Shown here: one piece after another, positions 9,247 to 17,372 of the stretch
Layout of the letters: the number at the start of each line of letters is the position of its first letter
Numbering within the stretch: the stretch's first letter is position 1
NCBI GenBank assembly: GCA_963709085.1
Contig: CAVPVB010000007.1
Span: 2,852,001-2,916,000, forward strand
From: Rhodovastum sp963709085
GTDB taxonomy: Bacteria > Pseudomonadota > Alphaproteobacteria > Acetobacterales > Acetobacteraceae
Length of the DNA: 64,000 nucleotides
Reading direction: 5' to 3'
Translations under genes and position numbers: made by a program
Notes under the pieces: generated by a model
The model's input: the letters and a program-made list of their open reading frames with translations, nothing else
The model's database searches: none
What the model was told of the DNA's origin: nothing

Positions 9247-9705
9247 ATGACCGAGATCTATATCGACGGCGACGCCTGCCCGGTGCGCGAGGAGGTGTAT
9301 CGGGTGGCTTCCCGGCTCGGCCTGGTGGTGCATGTGGTGTCGAACGGCTCGCGCCCGATCCGCCCGCCCGGGCTGGCGAATGTGCGCATGGTGGTGGTGG
9401 GCCAGGGGGCGGATATCGCCGATGACTGGATCGCCGAGCGGATCGGCCCGCGCGACGTGTGCGTCACCGCCGACATCCCGCTGGCCGCCCGCTGCCTGGG
9501 CCGCGGCGCGCGGGCGTTGTCGTCCACCGGCCGGGTCTGGACGCCGGACAATATCGGCGGCGCGCTGGCCGGGCGGGAGGTGGCGCGGCACATGCGGGAA
9601 ATGGGGTTGTCGGCGGGCGGGCCGCCGCCGCTGAGCCGCGCTGACCGCTCCCGCTTTCTGAGTGCGCTGGACACGGCGGTGCAGGCGGCGCTGCGCGCGC
9701 CGTAG
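9247..9705 (+). CDS. yaiI: UPF0178 (DUF188) family protein YaiI
   Basis: 152 residues, matching the YaiI/YqxD family across its length. Visible hallmarks are the N-terminal IYIDGDACPVREE, SNGSRPIRPP, VVGQGADIADDWIAE and DVCVTADIPLAARC, with conserved acidic residues that recall PIN/NYN nuclease folds. The biochemical role has not been settled for the family. It is divergent from the HtrA-like gene with an 80-base gap that should hold both promoters. Start chosen at ATG 9247, where the family alignment begins. Confidence 0.92.
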   Translation: MTEIYIDGDACPVREEVYRVASRLGLVVHVVSNGSRPIRPPGLANVRMVVVGQGADIADDWIAERIGPRDVCVTADIPLAARCLGRGARALSSTGRVWTPDNIGGALAGREVARHMREMGLSAGGPPPLSRADRSRFLSALDTAVQAALRAP

Positions 9706-9719
9706 CTTCGGTTTTGCTT

Positions 9720-10817
9720 CTACCAGATGGAGTAACGGACGCCCTTCTTGTCCAGCGCCTGGATCGCCTTGCCTTCCCGCGTGTCCGCCAGGGGGCCATC
9801 CGGCACGATGGCGCGCGCGGCGAGGATCACCCCCTCCAGCGCGCCGGCGGGGATGCCGATCGCCTCGATCGAGGCGAGGCCGTCGGGTAGGGTTTTCAGC
9901 ACATTGGCATGCTTGATGGCCGCGGACGCGAACCGGCGGGCTTCCTCCAACGGCATTCCCATGACCAGGCCGCGATCGAGCGCCATCGAGGCGAAGGCAT
10001 GACGCTCCTCGGCGACGCCCCACATCTGGAATCCCGTCGCGGCGGGACCGTCCGGCAGGGTCGCCGCGATATCGCTGCAGAGCCCCGCATCGCGGGCGAG
10101 CCGCAGCGCCTGGGTTGCCGGCGACCCGACCCGTCCGGTGTATCCGACATCCCATGGCGAGCGGCTGCTGAGGGCGGCGTATTCCTGGATGGCGGCAATC
10201 GCGGTCTGGACATCGGGCAGGTTTGGCGGGGGCCGCAGAAGGTCGCCACGCTTCGCCCGGGCGACGTAGCGGGCGGCGCCGAGCGCCATTACCCCATCCC
10301 ACGGCTCTTTCATCTTGGTCAGGCCATGCGCGCCGAGGGCGACGACCGCGGCCAGCGTCATCGCCCCGGTCGTTTCATCGAACTGCGGATATTTCTGGAG
10401 CGCCTTTTTCCAATCGTCCGCCGCCGCATTGTCGGCCGTGTCCTCGGGCATGGGTATCGTGCCCGGCAGACCCTCGTCCGGCAGGGGGCGGGCACCCGCC
10501 CTTTTGCTGTGCCAGTCCGACACGGCGCGCGAAACGGCGAACATCGCGGCCGATGCCGGGCTTTCAGTGGGGCTGCGCTGGCCGACAATGGTCCGCAATG
10601 TCCGGACATAGTCCTCGACGTCGCGCACGAGTTTTGCGCACAGTTCGGGGGGCAGGCGGTTCAGCACGGATCGGTCGCTGGCCACGGCCGTGAAGGCATA
10701 CTCGCCGATCCGAACGCCTTTAGCTGTCTGCCACAGATCAACTGCATCCGTGCGACCGCGGCTGTCCCGCCATCGCTGCAGCATTTCTTCGACGCTCTTG
10801 TCCGGGCTGTTTGCCAT
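9720..10817 (-). CDS. Hypothetical protein, 365 residues
   Basis: I do not recognise this protein. It is soluble-looking with no signal peptide, starts MANSPDKSVEEMLQRW, is largely helical by composition, and contains two Ala/Gly-rich stretches (about 150-185 and 290-330). It ends in GVRYSIW. Codon use matches the host chromosome and the frame is long and clean, so it is probably a real gene. It converges on yaiI (15 bases between stops) and its upstream side is a 430-base AT-richer gap. Confidence 0.65.
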   Translation of the reverse strand: MANSPDKSVEEMLQRWRDSRGRTDAVDLWQTAKGVRIGEYAFTAVASDRSVLNRLPPELCAKLVRDVEDYVRTLRTIVGQRSPTESPASAAMFAVSRAVSDWHSKRAGARPLPDEGLPGTIPMPEDTADNAAADDWKKALQKYPQFDETTGAMTLAAVVALGAHGLTKMKEPWDGVMALGAARYVARAKRGDLLRPPPNLPDVQTAIAAIQEYAALSSRSPWDVGYTGRVGSPATQALRLARDAGLCSDIAATLPDGPAATGFQMWGVAEERHAFASMALDRGLVMGMPLEEARRFASAAIKHANVLKTLPDGLASIEAIGIPAGALEGVILAARAIVPDGPLADTREGKAIQALDKKGVRYSIW

Positions 10818-11247
10818 GCGCGACCCGAAGGATGTTTCGGAAAATGATCAGAAACATGACACGCAAACGTGAACCAAAGCTGAAAAAGCTGCGCATTTGC
10901 CTTCTGGGAGCGCGTGGGGTGTCGTGATAACATCGTAACGGAAAACCTGTGTCTGGCCGCGATAGAAAATCGGCTTCATATAGCTGTAGTGACTTTGAGC
11001 CGGTCTGAACCGCTGCAGTTCTAGTTATAGTTGTATCTGTCATAACAAATTCCCGCGCCAATGCGCCGGCATTTCACAAGTAACTCTCTTGTTCCATTTA
11101 TCTTGGCATGCTAACCATTCACAGTGCGCTGCGAAGGCAATACATATGTACGCCTCACAGGCAACGCATTGAATTTGTTCTCGATGGCATCAGACGAACC
11201 TCGATAGATCGCTCATTTTCCGAATGTTCTGGCTGGAGCGCGCGCCA
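10818..11247. other. AT-richer intergenic stretch
   Basis: 430 bases clearly lower in GC than the surroundings, lying between the divergent starts of the 365-residue protein and the small protein at 11248. Short frames cross it on both strands (for example 10738-11061 minus and 11108-11296 plus) but none has convincing codon use or a good ribosome site. It probably holds the promoters of the two genes; the drop in GC may also mark an old insertion. Confidence 0.5.
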
Positions 11248-11592
11248 ATGTCACCTCTGTGCAAGGTTGGAACCGACGGATCTGTTCACGATATAGCTGC
11301 GGCGCTGTCGGGCGCCAATTTTGCCGATATCGCCCGCAAAATGAACGCCATAGCACCATCTGTAACCATTGCATTTGAAGAAGACGGGCTCCGCAATAAA
11401 TGGATGCGCCTGGAATATAATATAAGTGGAAATAAAAAAATTCTACTTCGAATCGGGGCTATTTCCGGTGAATTTTGGATTTATTCCATCACATCGGATC
11501 GGCACACCCTCATCGCCCGGGCACGAACGGCAGAAGACGTTCTGGACGTTCTGCAATCGCACCTGAACGAACCAGGCCCCGCAACGGTTTGA
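11248..11592 (+). CDS. Hypothetical small protein
   Basis: About 114 residues from ATG 11248 (GGAG lies ~10 bases upstream; an alternative in-frame ATG is at 11224). Not recognised. The composition is less GC-biased than the neighbours, with AAT, ATA and AAA codons common, suggesting recent acquisition. The sequence alternates a helical N-terminal part (IAAALSGANFADIARKM) with beta-like strands (KKILLRIGAISGEFWIYSI) and ends in a short helix (AEDVLDVLQSHL). No membrane segment. Confidence 0.55.
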   Translation: MSPLCKVGTDGSVHDIAAALSGANFADIARKMNAIAPSVTIAFEEDGLRNKWMRLEYNISGNKKILLRIGAISGEFWIYSITSDRHTLIARARTAEDVLDVLQSHLNEPGPATV

Positions 11593-11652
11593 CCGCCCCG
11601 ACAACCGCCGGTTTGGGGCCTGCCTGAAACGGCGTTGCCGGCCCCCACCGCC

Positions 11653-12420
11653 CTACAGTGAGGCGGTGAACCCCCCATCCACCGTCACGACCGTACCGGT
11701 CACGAACGACGCCGCGTCGGACGCGAGAAACACCACCGCGCCGCCGAGTTCCGCCGGATCGCCCCAGCGGCCCATCGGCGTTGAATCGACGATCCATTTG
11801 CCGACCACCGCATCGTTCTGCAGCGGCAGGGTCACCGCGGACGGAAAATAGCCCGGCGCGATGGCATTCACGGTGATGCCGTGCTTGCCCACCTCCACCG
11901 CCAGCGCCCGCACCAGGCCGTGCAGCCCGGTTTTTGCCGCGACATAGGCCGGGATCGTCGGCCGGGCCAGATGCCCGAGGATGGACGAGGTCATGATGAT
12001 TCGTCCCGATCCCCGCGGGATCATCAGCCGCAGCGCCTCGCGCGAGCAACGGAAGCTGGCGGACAGGTCGGCCTCGATCACCTGGTGCCAGTCGGCGTCG
12101 GTGAATTCCAGGATCGGCTTGCGCACCGTGTTGCCGGCGTTGTTGACCAGGATATCCAGCCGCCCGTGTGCCTCGGCGATTTCCGCGAACGCGTCCTGCA
12201 CGGCCGCACCGTCGGTCACGTCGAAACGCAGGATTTCCGCCGCCGGCGTGCCGCGCTCGGCGAGCGTGGCAGCATGCGCGGCCAGGGCGCGGGCGTCGCG
12301 CCCATGCAACAGAACGCGCGCACCGCTGGCGGCAAGCGCCTGCGCCATCGCCCACCCCAGCCCCCGCGAGGAGCCGGTGACGAGGGCGAGGCGGCCGGTC
12401 AGGTCAAAATTCGGCTTCAT
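11653..12420 (-). CDS. SDR family oxidoreductase (gluconate 5-dehydrogenase-like)
   Basis: Classical short-chain dehydrogenase of 255 residues. The cofactor motif TGSSRGLG is near residue 15, the NNAG motif near 92, and the catalytic Ser-Tyr-Lys lies in TSSILG...YVAAKTG. The Arg in the HGRD stretch after beta-2 suggests NADP preference. Overall flavour is closest to gluconate 5-dehydrogenase/3-oxoacyl-ACP reductase, but substrate cannot be fixed from sequence. The start at 12420 (MKPNFDLTGRLALVTG) is used; the open frame upstream has no SDR sequence and runs into a palindromic repeat. Confidence 0.88.
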   Translation of the reverse strand: MKPNFDLTGRLALVTGSSRGLGWAMAQALAASGARVLLHGRDARALAAHAATLAERGTPAAEILRFDVTDGAAVQDAFAEIAEAHGRLDILVNNAGNTVRKPILEFTDADWHQVIEADLSASFRCSREALRLMIPRGSGRIIMTSSILGHLARPTIPAYVAAKTGLHGLVRALAVEVGKHGITVNAIAPGYFPSAVTLPLQNDAVVGKWIVDSTPMGRWGDPAELGGAVVFLASDAASFVTGTVVTVDGGFTASL

Positions 12421-12515
12421 GGGGGCACCGGGGAGAGAGGGAAGGCCCGAAGCGTTTCGCGCCGGAAGCCGCGTGTCAAGCCGGCCGGGTGAGTGATGCG
12501 CATCTGGGAGGGAAG

Positions 12516-12599
12516 CAAGGCCAGGGCTCAGCCCTGGACCCGCCGTCGCGCGCAGCGCGCCTTCGGCGCGACGGCCGGGAGGCCCTTGGAACCCATTCC
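12516..12599. repeat. Interspersed palindromic repeat, copy flanking MFS gene
   Basis: Begins AAGGCCAGGGCTCAGCCCTGG, contains a Cys-Gly-like GC-only hairpin (CGCGCAGCGCGCCTTCGGCGCG) and ends GGCCCTTGGAACCCATTCC. The same family occurs inverted just after the MFS gene (13996-14082) and elsewhere in the window. Confidence 0.75.
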
Positions 12600-12635
12600 T
12601 TGCGCCTCGCTCCGGGCGCCCTGACATTGGGCGGA

Positions 12636-13991
12636 ATGGAACCTGTTGATGGCCTTCCGCCGGCGCAGCGTTGGCGCGCCCTCGTCACGCTCGGCATCGC
12701 GGTGGGCGTGTCGGTGCTCGACAGCGCCGTTGCCAATATCGCCCTGCCCAGTATCGCCGCCGATTTGCAGGTGACGCCATCGGCTTCGATCTGGGTGGTC
12801 AACGCCTACCAGATGGCGGTGATCGTCGCCCTGCTGCCCTGCGCCTCGCTCGGCGACATCCATGGCTACCGTCGCGTCTATGCCTGGGGGCTGGTGGTGT
12901 TTACCGTGGCGTCATTGGGGTGCGCCCTGGCGCCGTCGCTGCCGGTGCTGACGCTGGCGCGTGCGGTGCAGGGGCTCGGCGGCGCCGGCATCATGAGCGT
13001 CAATACCGCGCTGGTCCGCTTTATTTTCCCGCGTGCGCAGCTCGGCCGCGGCATGGGCATCAATGCGCTGATCGTGGCGACGTCGCTGGCGATCGGGCCG
13101 AGCGTGGCGGCGGGCATTCTCTCGGTTGCGCACTGGCCCTGGCTGTTCGCGGTGAATGTGCCGCTCGGCGGGCTCGCGCTCGGGCTGATCGGCGCGCTGC
13201 CATCCACGGAGCCGTCCGGGCACCGGTTCGATGTCGCCAGCGCGGCGATGAACGCGGCCATGTTCAGCCTGTTCATCGCCGGCATCGACGGCGTGGCGCA
13301 AGGCGAGCCGGTCGATGTCGTGGCGCTGCAATTCGCCGGTGCCGCCGCGGTGTGTTTTGTTTTCGTGCGCCGGCAGAGGATGCTGGCCGCGCCGATGCTG
13401 CCGGTTGATCTGTTCCGCCGGCCGGTGTTCGCGCTGACCGTCGCCACCTCGGTGTGCTCGTTCATCGCCCAGACCAGTGCCTATGTGGCGCTGCCGTTTC
13501 TGTTCGAGGCGGCGCAAGGCCGCAGCCAGGTTGCGACCGGGCTGTTGATGACTCCCTGGCCGGTGATGGTGGCGCTGGTGGCACCGCTGGCGGGGCGGCT
13601 GTCGGACCGTTTCCCGGCCGGCATCCTCGGCAGCATCGGGCTGGCGGTGCTGAGTGCCGGGCTGGTGCTGCTGTTGCTGCTGCCGGCCGATCCGGCGGGG
13701 TGGCAGGTGGGCTGGCGGATGGCGTTGTGCGGGGTCGGGTTCGCGCTGTTCCAGTCGCCCAACAACCGGCTGATGCTCACCAGCGTGCCGCGCGAGCGCA
13801 GCGGGGCGGGCAGCGGCATGCTGTCCACCGCGCGCCTGCTAGGTCAGACCACCGGGGCGGCGCTGGTCAGCGTGCTGTTCGGCCTGACAGAGGCGGGCGG
13901 CGTAGCGCAAGGCGCGAACGCCGCGCTGATATTGGCGACTGGCTGCAGCGTGCTAGGGGCGCTGTGCAGCTCCCTGCGCCTGAGGCGATGA
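12636..13991 (+). CDS. MFS transporter, DHA2 family (14-helix drug:H+ antiporter)
   Basis: About 451 residues with the alternation of hydrophobic helices typical of 14-helix DHA2 exporters. Visible motifs are VLDSAVANIALPSIA (motif D1) in helix 1, RAVQGLGGAGIMSVN (motif C-like/helix 4 region) and the late SGMLSTARLLGQTTGAALV. The likely role is proton-driven efflux of small molecules; substrate unknown. I place the start at ATG 12636; the frame opens at 12489 but that extension is coded by a palindromic repeat and is not protein-like. The gene is bracketed by inverted copies of the repeat. Confidence 0.88.
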   Translation: MEPVDGLPPAQRWRALVTLGIAVGVSVLDSAVANIALPSIAADLQVTPSASIWVVNAYQMAVIVALLPCASLGDIHGYRRVYAWGLVVFTVASLGCALAPSLPVLTLARAVQGLGGAGIMSVNTALVRFIFPRAQLGRGMGINALIVATSLAIGPSVAAGILSVAHWPWLFAVNVPLGGLALGLIGALPSTEPSGHRFDVASAAMNAAMFSLFIAGIDGVAQGEPVDVVALQFAGAAAVCFVFVRRQRMLAAPMLPVDLFRRPVFALTVATSVCSFIAQTSAYVALPFLFEAAQGRSQVATGLLMTPWPVMVALVAPLAGRLSDRFPAGILGSIGLAVLSAGLVLLLLLPADPAGWQVGWRMALCGVGFALFQSPNNRLMLTSVPRERSGAGSGMLSTARLLGQTTGAALVSVLFGLTEAGGVAQGANAALILATGCSVLGALCSSLRLRR

Positions 13992-13995
13992 CTAC

Positions 13996-14082
13996 GGAAT
14001 GGGGTGCAGGGGCCTCTCGGCCGTCGCGCGAAGGCGCGCTGCGCGCTGGGCCGGGTCCAGGCAGGGCAGAGCCCTGGCCTTG
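13996..14082. repeat. Interspersed palindromic repeat, inverted copy
   Basis: Reverse-oriented relative of the copy at 12516: GGAATGGGGTGCAGGGGCCT, a CGCGCGAAGGCGCG hairpin core, and AGGGCAGAGCCCTGGCCTTG at the end. It lies between the convergent MFS and epimerase genes and could act as terminator for both. Confidence 0.72.
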
Positions 14083-14089
14083 TCTTTCT

Positions 14090-14967
14090 TTACGCCGCGC
14101 CCACCGCAAAGGAGACACTTCCCCGAAGCGTCGCCCCAGGCTGCAGCACCGCGAACCCGTGTTCGCTCCCCTTCTCCAGCCGGTTCAGTCCGTCGTTCAT
14201 GTTCGCGACCGGCTCGACGGCAAAGAAATCGCGTCCGGGCGGGATGTAGACGACCAGATGGGCCAGCGCCGGGTCGGCGCTGATCGAGAGGGTCAGTCCG
14301 CGATCCGGCCAGGTGATGCGCGCCGGCCGGGTCCAGCCGGCAAAGCAATTATCGATGCCTTCCACCGGCGGGCGTGCCGTGGCGTGGTCCCATTCTGCCG
14401 GCACTGTCTCGCTGTGGTCGGGAATCTCCTCATCCGGCCGGTTCAGCCAGACCTTCGCCGCCTCGAATTGCAGGGTGGTGTCGGGGCTGCGGGGGAAATA
14501 CGGGTGCAGCCCGAAGGCGGCCGGCGTCGGCTGCATGTCGGTATTGGTGAGTTCCACTCGACGGTCAGGCCCTCGGGCGAGAGGACAAAATACTGCTCGG
14601 CGCGGAAGGCGAAGGGCCAGAGCGGGCCGGGAATATGGTCCAGCACCAGTGACAGGCTGCGCGAATCGAGGTCCGCCACCCGCCAGGGCTCCTGCCAGCC
14701 GGCGCCGTGGATGGCGTGGCCGTTGATGAGGGCCGGCAGCTCGTGGCTGACGCCGCGCCAGGTGAAGCGGCGCCCGGCGACGCGGCCGGAGAACGGGAAC
14801 AGCGGGTAGCAGCCCAGCGCGCGCGGTTCGTGCTGCGCCAGGGCGCCTGGCTGGAGGGGCCGCAATATGGGCACGCCGCGGCGGGTCCAACTGGCGATGC
14901 TGCCGCCGATTTCCGGGGCGAAGACGAGGGCGTGGTCACCCATTTCGAGGTCGACAAGCTCGGTCAT
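14090..14967 (-). CDS. Aldose 1-epimerase family protein, frameshifted
   Basis: Galactose-mutarotase-like enzyme interconverting anomers of a hexose. From ATG 14967 (CGGAGC site upstream) the first frame gives LVFAPEIGGSIASWTRRGVP, LGCYPLFPFSGRVAGRRF and INGHAIHGAGW, where the conserved Arg and His of the family are visible. Near 14560 the frame changes and continues VELTNTDMQPTPAAFGLHPYF (conserved His) and ends AVGAA. Insertion of one missing base gives ~292 residues, normal for the family (usual 280-350). The break is probably a sequence error. Confidence 0.82.
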
Positions 14968-15112
14968 GGCAAAAGCTCCGGGCGCAGGCGCGGCGGCGAC
15001 CGCGTTGATACTGACAGGTGTATACCGCAGCGGGAACATGCCGCCATCCGGCCCGTCGCGGTAGGGGCCGCGATCATCCGGGGGCGGGAGTTTGATTGCG
15101 AACCCCAAACTA

Positions 15113-15126
15113 TTGACCGAGATCAA
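15113..15126. promoter_or_regulatory. FNR/FixK-type box, one mismatch
   Basis: TTGACCGAGATCAA followed by GG: one mismatch to the consensus TTGAT-N4-ATCAA. It sits between divergent genes, 133 bases before the first 2OG oxygenase start. The same extended form (…ATCAAGG) occurs before the Sud/Kor operon. Confidence 0.45.
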
Positions 15127-15258
15127 GGCCCCCCGGCCCCGTCATCCCCACCTTCCGCCGAGAGCGGCGCCTGCGATGCAGCGTGACGATCGGCCGTCGC
15201 TGTCCCGCTGCCGCCCCGGCACCGCGCAGCACCGGCACCGCGCAGAAGGGAAATTCCG

Positions 15259-15951
15259 ATGGCACAAAACGGTGACGCACCGTTTCACATGCTCAATGAG
15301 GCGGCCATCGCCGCCGCCGAGTTGCGCCGTGACCCGTACGACTACACTTTTATCGACCATGTGCTGCCGCCGGACCAGAAGGAGCCGGTGCTGGCCGATG
15401 CGCCGGAGATCAACTGGCGCGGCAGCTACGGCCTGCCGGACCTGAAATACGGGCCGAAATTCGGCCTGGTGATCCAGGATCTGCTGAGCGACCGCTTCCG
15501 CCACCTGGTCGAGAAGAAATTCGATATCGACCTCAGCGACAAGCCGCCGTGCATCGTCATGATGGGCAACACCACCGGCGCCTATAACGAGGGCTACTCA
15601 CACCCCGATTCGAAGCACAAGATCATCACCGTGCTGGTCGGCTTCAGCGCCGAGTGGCCGTACGAGCGCGGCAAGCTCCGGGTGCTGCGCAGCAACGACC
15701 GCGAGGACTGCGCCTTCGAGTTCAGCCCCGTTTACGGCAATATGCTGATGTTCCGGGTCGGTGACAACTCGTGGCACGGCTTCCTGCCGCAGAAGGGCAA
15801 GCGGATGAGCCTGCAGCTCTGCTATGTCGATTCCGACTGGTATGTCCGCAAGGAGTATTTGCGGCACAGTGCCAGCGCCTGGGCCAAATCCTGGCTGGTC
15901 ACGCGCAAGATCATTGAGTGGGCGCCGCGCAAGCTGAAGGTGCGCGCATGA
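15259..15951 (+). CDS. 2OG-Fe(II) oxygenase-like protein
   Basis: 230 residues from ATG 15259 behind AGAAGGGAAA. A double-stranded beta-helix dioxygenase is indicated by the Hx(D) pair in GYSHPDSKHKIITVLV (~114-130), the distal His in DNSWHGFLP (~170) and a basic residue shortly after (KGKRMSLQL), which would bind 2-oxoglutarate. Such proteins hydroxylate proteins, glycans or small molecules; the target is not evident. Its stop overlaps the start of a second, distinct 2OG oxygenase (ATGA), so the two are made together. Confidence 0.75.
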   Translation: MAQNGDAPFHMLNEAAIAAAELRRDPYDYTFIDHVLPPDQKEPVLADAPEINWRGSYGLPDLKYGPKFGLVIQDLLSDRFRHLVEKKFDIDLSDKPPCIVMMGNTTGAYNEGYSHPDSKHKIITVLVGFSAEWPYERGKLRVLRSNDREDCAFEFSPVYGNMLMFRVGDNSWHGFLPQKGKRMSLQLCYVDSDWYVRKEYLRHSASAWAKSWLVTRKIIEWAPRKLKVRA

Positions 15952-16628
15952 CCGCCTATCCGCCGGTTCCCAGCGTCGATGAGGTGGAGCGGCACTTCTC
16001 GCGGGCGGTTCGCGAGTCGCGCCGCGAGGAGGAGCCGTACCGGCACTGGCTGCTGCAGCAGGTGCTGCCGATCGATATCTGCACCGGCATTCTGACCCTG
16101 CCGATCGCGCCGCCCATCCTCGGCCGCACGGACGGCACGCGCGGCACCTACAACAACCAGCGCACCTTTCTTACGCCCTCGCTGCGCACGCAGTTCCCGA
16201 CCTGCGCGGTGCTCGCCGACGCGCTGCAGCGGCCGGCGGTGGCGCGGCTGCTGGCGGAGACGCTCGATATCGAGGTGGAAGGCGGGTTTCTGCGCATCGA
16301 GTACATGCAGGATCTCGACGGCTCCTGGCTGGAGCCGCACCGCGACATCCCCGAGAAGCTGTTCTCGATGGTGATCTACCTGTTCACCGGCCCGCACGCG
16401 AAGGATTGGGGCACCGACATCTACGATGCCGATGTCCGCTGGGTCGGCCGCGCCTCGGGGGAGTTCAACTCCGCTTCGATCTTCATCGCCGGTCCGACGA
16501 CCTGGCACGGCTTCGAGCCGCGCCCGATCATCGGCGTGCGGCGGCTGATGGAGATCAATTACGTGCGTCCGAGCTGGCGCGAGCGCGGCCAGCTTTCCTT
16601 CCCCGACCGGCCGATCACGGTGGCGTAG
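15948..16628 (+). CDS. 2OG-Fe(II) oxygenase family protein
   Basis: 226 residues; ATG 15948 overlaps the previous stop in ATGA. Iron ligands: HxD in LEPHRDIPEK (~127-131) and distal His in TTWHGFEP (~187); the Arg of GVRRLMEINYV would bind 2-oxoglutarate. The WLEPHRDIPEKLFSMVIYLF segment resembles oxygenases seen in surface-polysaccharide and secondary-metabolite clusters. The pair shares the fold but little sequence, so they probably act on different positions or substrates. A strong hairpin follows 15 bases after the stop. Confidence 0.82.
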   Translation: MTAYPPVPSVDEVERHFSRAVRESRREEEPYRHWLLQQVLPIDICTGILTLPIAPPILGRTDGTRGTYNNQRTFLTPSLRTQFPTCAVLADALQRPAVARLLAETLDIEVEGGFLRIEYMQDLDGSWLEPHRDIPEKLFSMVIYLFTGPHAKDWGTDIYDADVRWVGRASGEFNSASIFIAGPTTWHGFEPRPIIGVRRLMEINYVRPSWRERGQLSFPDRPITVA

Positions 16629-16642
16629 GCGGGACGTTCATG

Positions 16643-16677
16643 GCCGGGCGGCGACGGTGTTTTCGTCGCCGCCCGGC
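16643..16677 (+). terminator. Strong intrinsic-type hairpin
   Basis: Perfect 14-base stem GCCGGGCGGCGACG / CGTCGCCGCCCGGC with loop GTGTTTT, 15 bases after the 2OG oxygenase pair. There is no long U-tract, so termination may need Rho or rely on the stem. Confidence 0.65.
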
Positions 16678-16834
16678 TGCCATGCGCCGGGTGCCGTGGA
16701 GTGCCTGCGACCGTTTGCCGATAGAACACATCGTGAATTCGCGTATTGGTGGTGCGAGAATTGCGAATTCCTTGCATTCGCATCTCCGCGCGTGAAAGAT
16801 GCCTCCACGACAACAGAAGAAGGAGGGGAGACCG

Positions 16835-17080
16835 ATGAGTGGAGGGATGTACGTCACGCTGAGTTTCCTGATCACGTTCGGCGTGCCGGTGACGTTGTGC
16901 CTGCTGCCGATGCGGGATTCGGGGGGCGATGGCGACCGGCGCAAGCTTCCGGAGCCCGCACCGGTATCGCCGAACGAGCCCGAACCGGTCCAGACCGCGG
17001 CGCGGCAGCTGCCGGATTGCCTTATCCCGCAGCCCGAGCGTGGGTCGGCGGAGAAGGTGCGGGAACTGGAGCCCGTCTGA
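16835..17080 (+). CDS. Small single-span membrane protein, hypothetical
   Basis: 81 residues. Start ATG 16835 has a near-ideal AGGAGGGGAG site 5 bases upstream, which argues that it is real. One membrane helix (MYVTLSFLITFGVPVTLCLLP) is followed by a polar Pro/Glu/Arg-rich tail with a QLPDCLIPQPE segment. Not recognised. A perfect hairpin follows the stop by 5 bases, so it looks like a self-contained unit. Confidence 0.6.
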   Translation: MSGGMYVTLSFLITFGVPVTLCLLPMRDSGGDGDRRKLPEPAPVSPNEPEPVQTAARQLPDCLIPQPERGSAEKVRELEPV

Positions 17081-17085
17081 TCAAC

Positions 17086-17114
17086 CCCCGGCAGGGGCAA
17101 AGCCCCTGCCGGGG
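17086..17114 (+). terminator. Intrinsic-type hairpin
   Basis: Perfect 13-base stem CCCCGGCAGGGGC / GCCCCTGCCGGGG with loop AAA, lying between the convergent small membrane protein and DUF2783 genes; probably works in both directions. Related in sequence to the interspersed palindromes. Confidence 0.65.
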
Positions 17115-17141
17115 TCGAGAGCAGCGCCCGGCCGGTTCACA

Positions 17142-17372
17142 TCAGGGTACCGCGTCCAGATCATCCGGCCGGTCGCGCGGCCCCAACCCCTCGCCGGCGA
17201 TGGCGATCGCCTCCCGCAGCACGTCATCGTCGCCGAGATGGTTGGTCAGCAGCAGGATGAGCCGCGCGTCGAATGCCCTTGCCTGCGCGTCATCGAGATG
17301 GCGGTAGGCGTGTGCCAGGGCGGTGAAGACCGCATCCGGGTCCGCCAGCCGGGGCGTGGTGTCGAGCTTCAT
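17142..17372 (-). CDS. DUF2783 domain-containing protein
   Basis: 76 residues from ATG 17372, which overlaps the stop of the upstream FAD hydroxylase (ATGA). The sequence LADPDAVFTALAHAYRHLDD ... RLILLLTNHLGDDDVLREAI is the DUF2783 signature. This small helical family is typically encoded directly after an FAD-dependent aromatic hydroxylase, exactly as here. Function is unknown; tight coupling suggests an accessory or stabilising partner of the hydroxylase. Confidence 0.85.
   Translation of the reverse strand: MKLDTTPRLADPDAVFTALAHAYRHLDDAQARAFDARLILLLTNHLGDDDVLREAIAIAGEGLGPRDRPDDLDAVP

Noticed and set aside
8168..9250. 360-residue plus-strand frame opposite the HtrA-like gene
   Set aside because: No features; the minus strand has recognisable HtrA/PDZ sequence.
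10738..11061. Minus-strand frame starting AREFVMTDTTITRT in the AT-richer gap
   Set aside because: It overlaps the start of the 365-residue gene, lacks a ribosome site and has no recognisable sequence; could be revisited if transcribed.
12489..12635. N-terminal extension of the MFS frame
   Set aside because: The 49 extra codons come from the palindromic repeat; the family sequence begins at 12636.
15216..15245. Two 14-base direct repeats (CCGGCACCGCGCAG) before the first 2OG oxygenase gene
   Set aside because: Only two units with a 2-base spacer, GC-rich, no known binding site; probably slippage.
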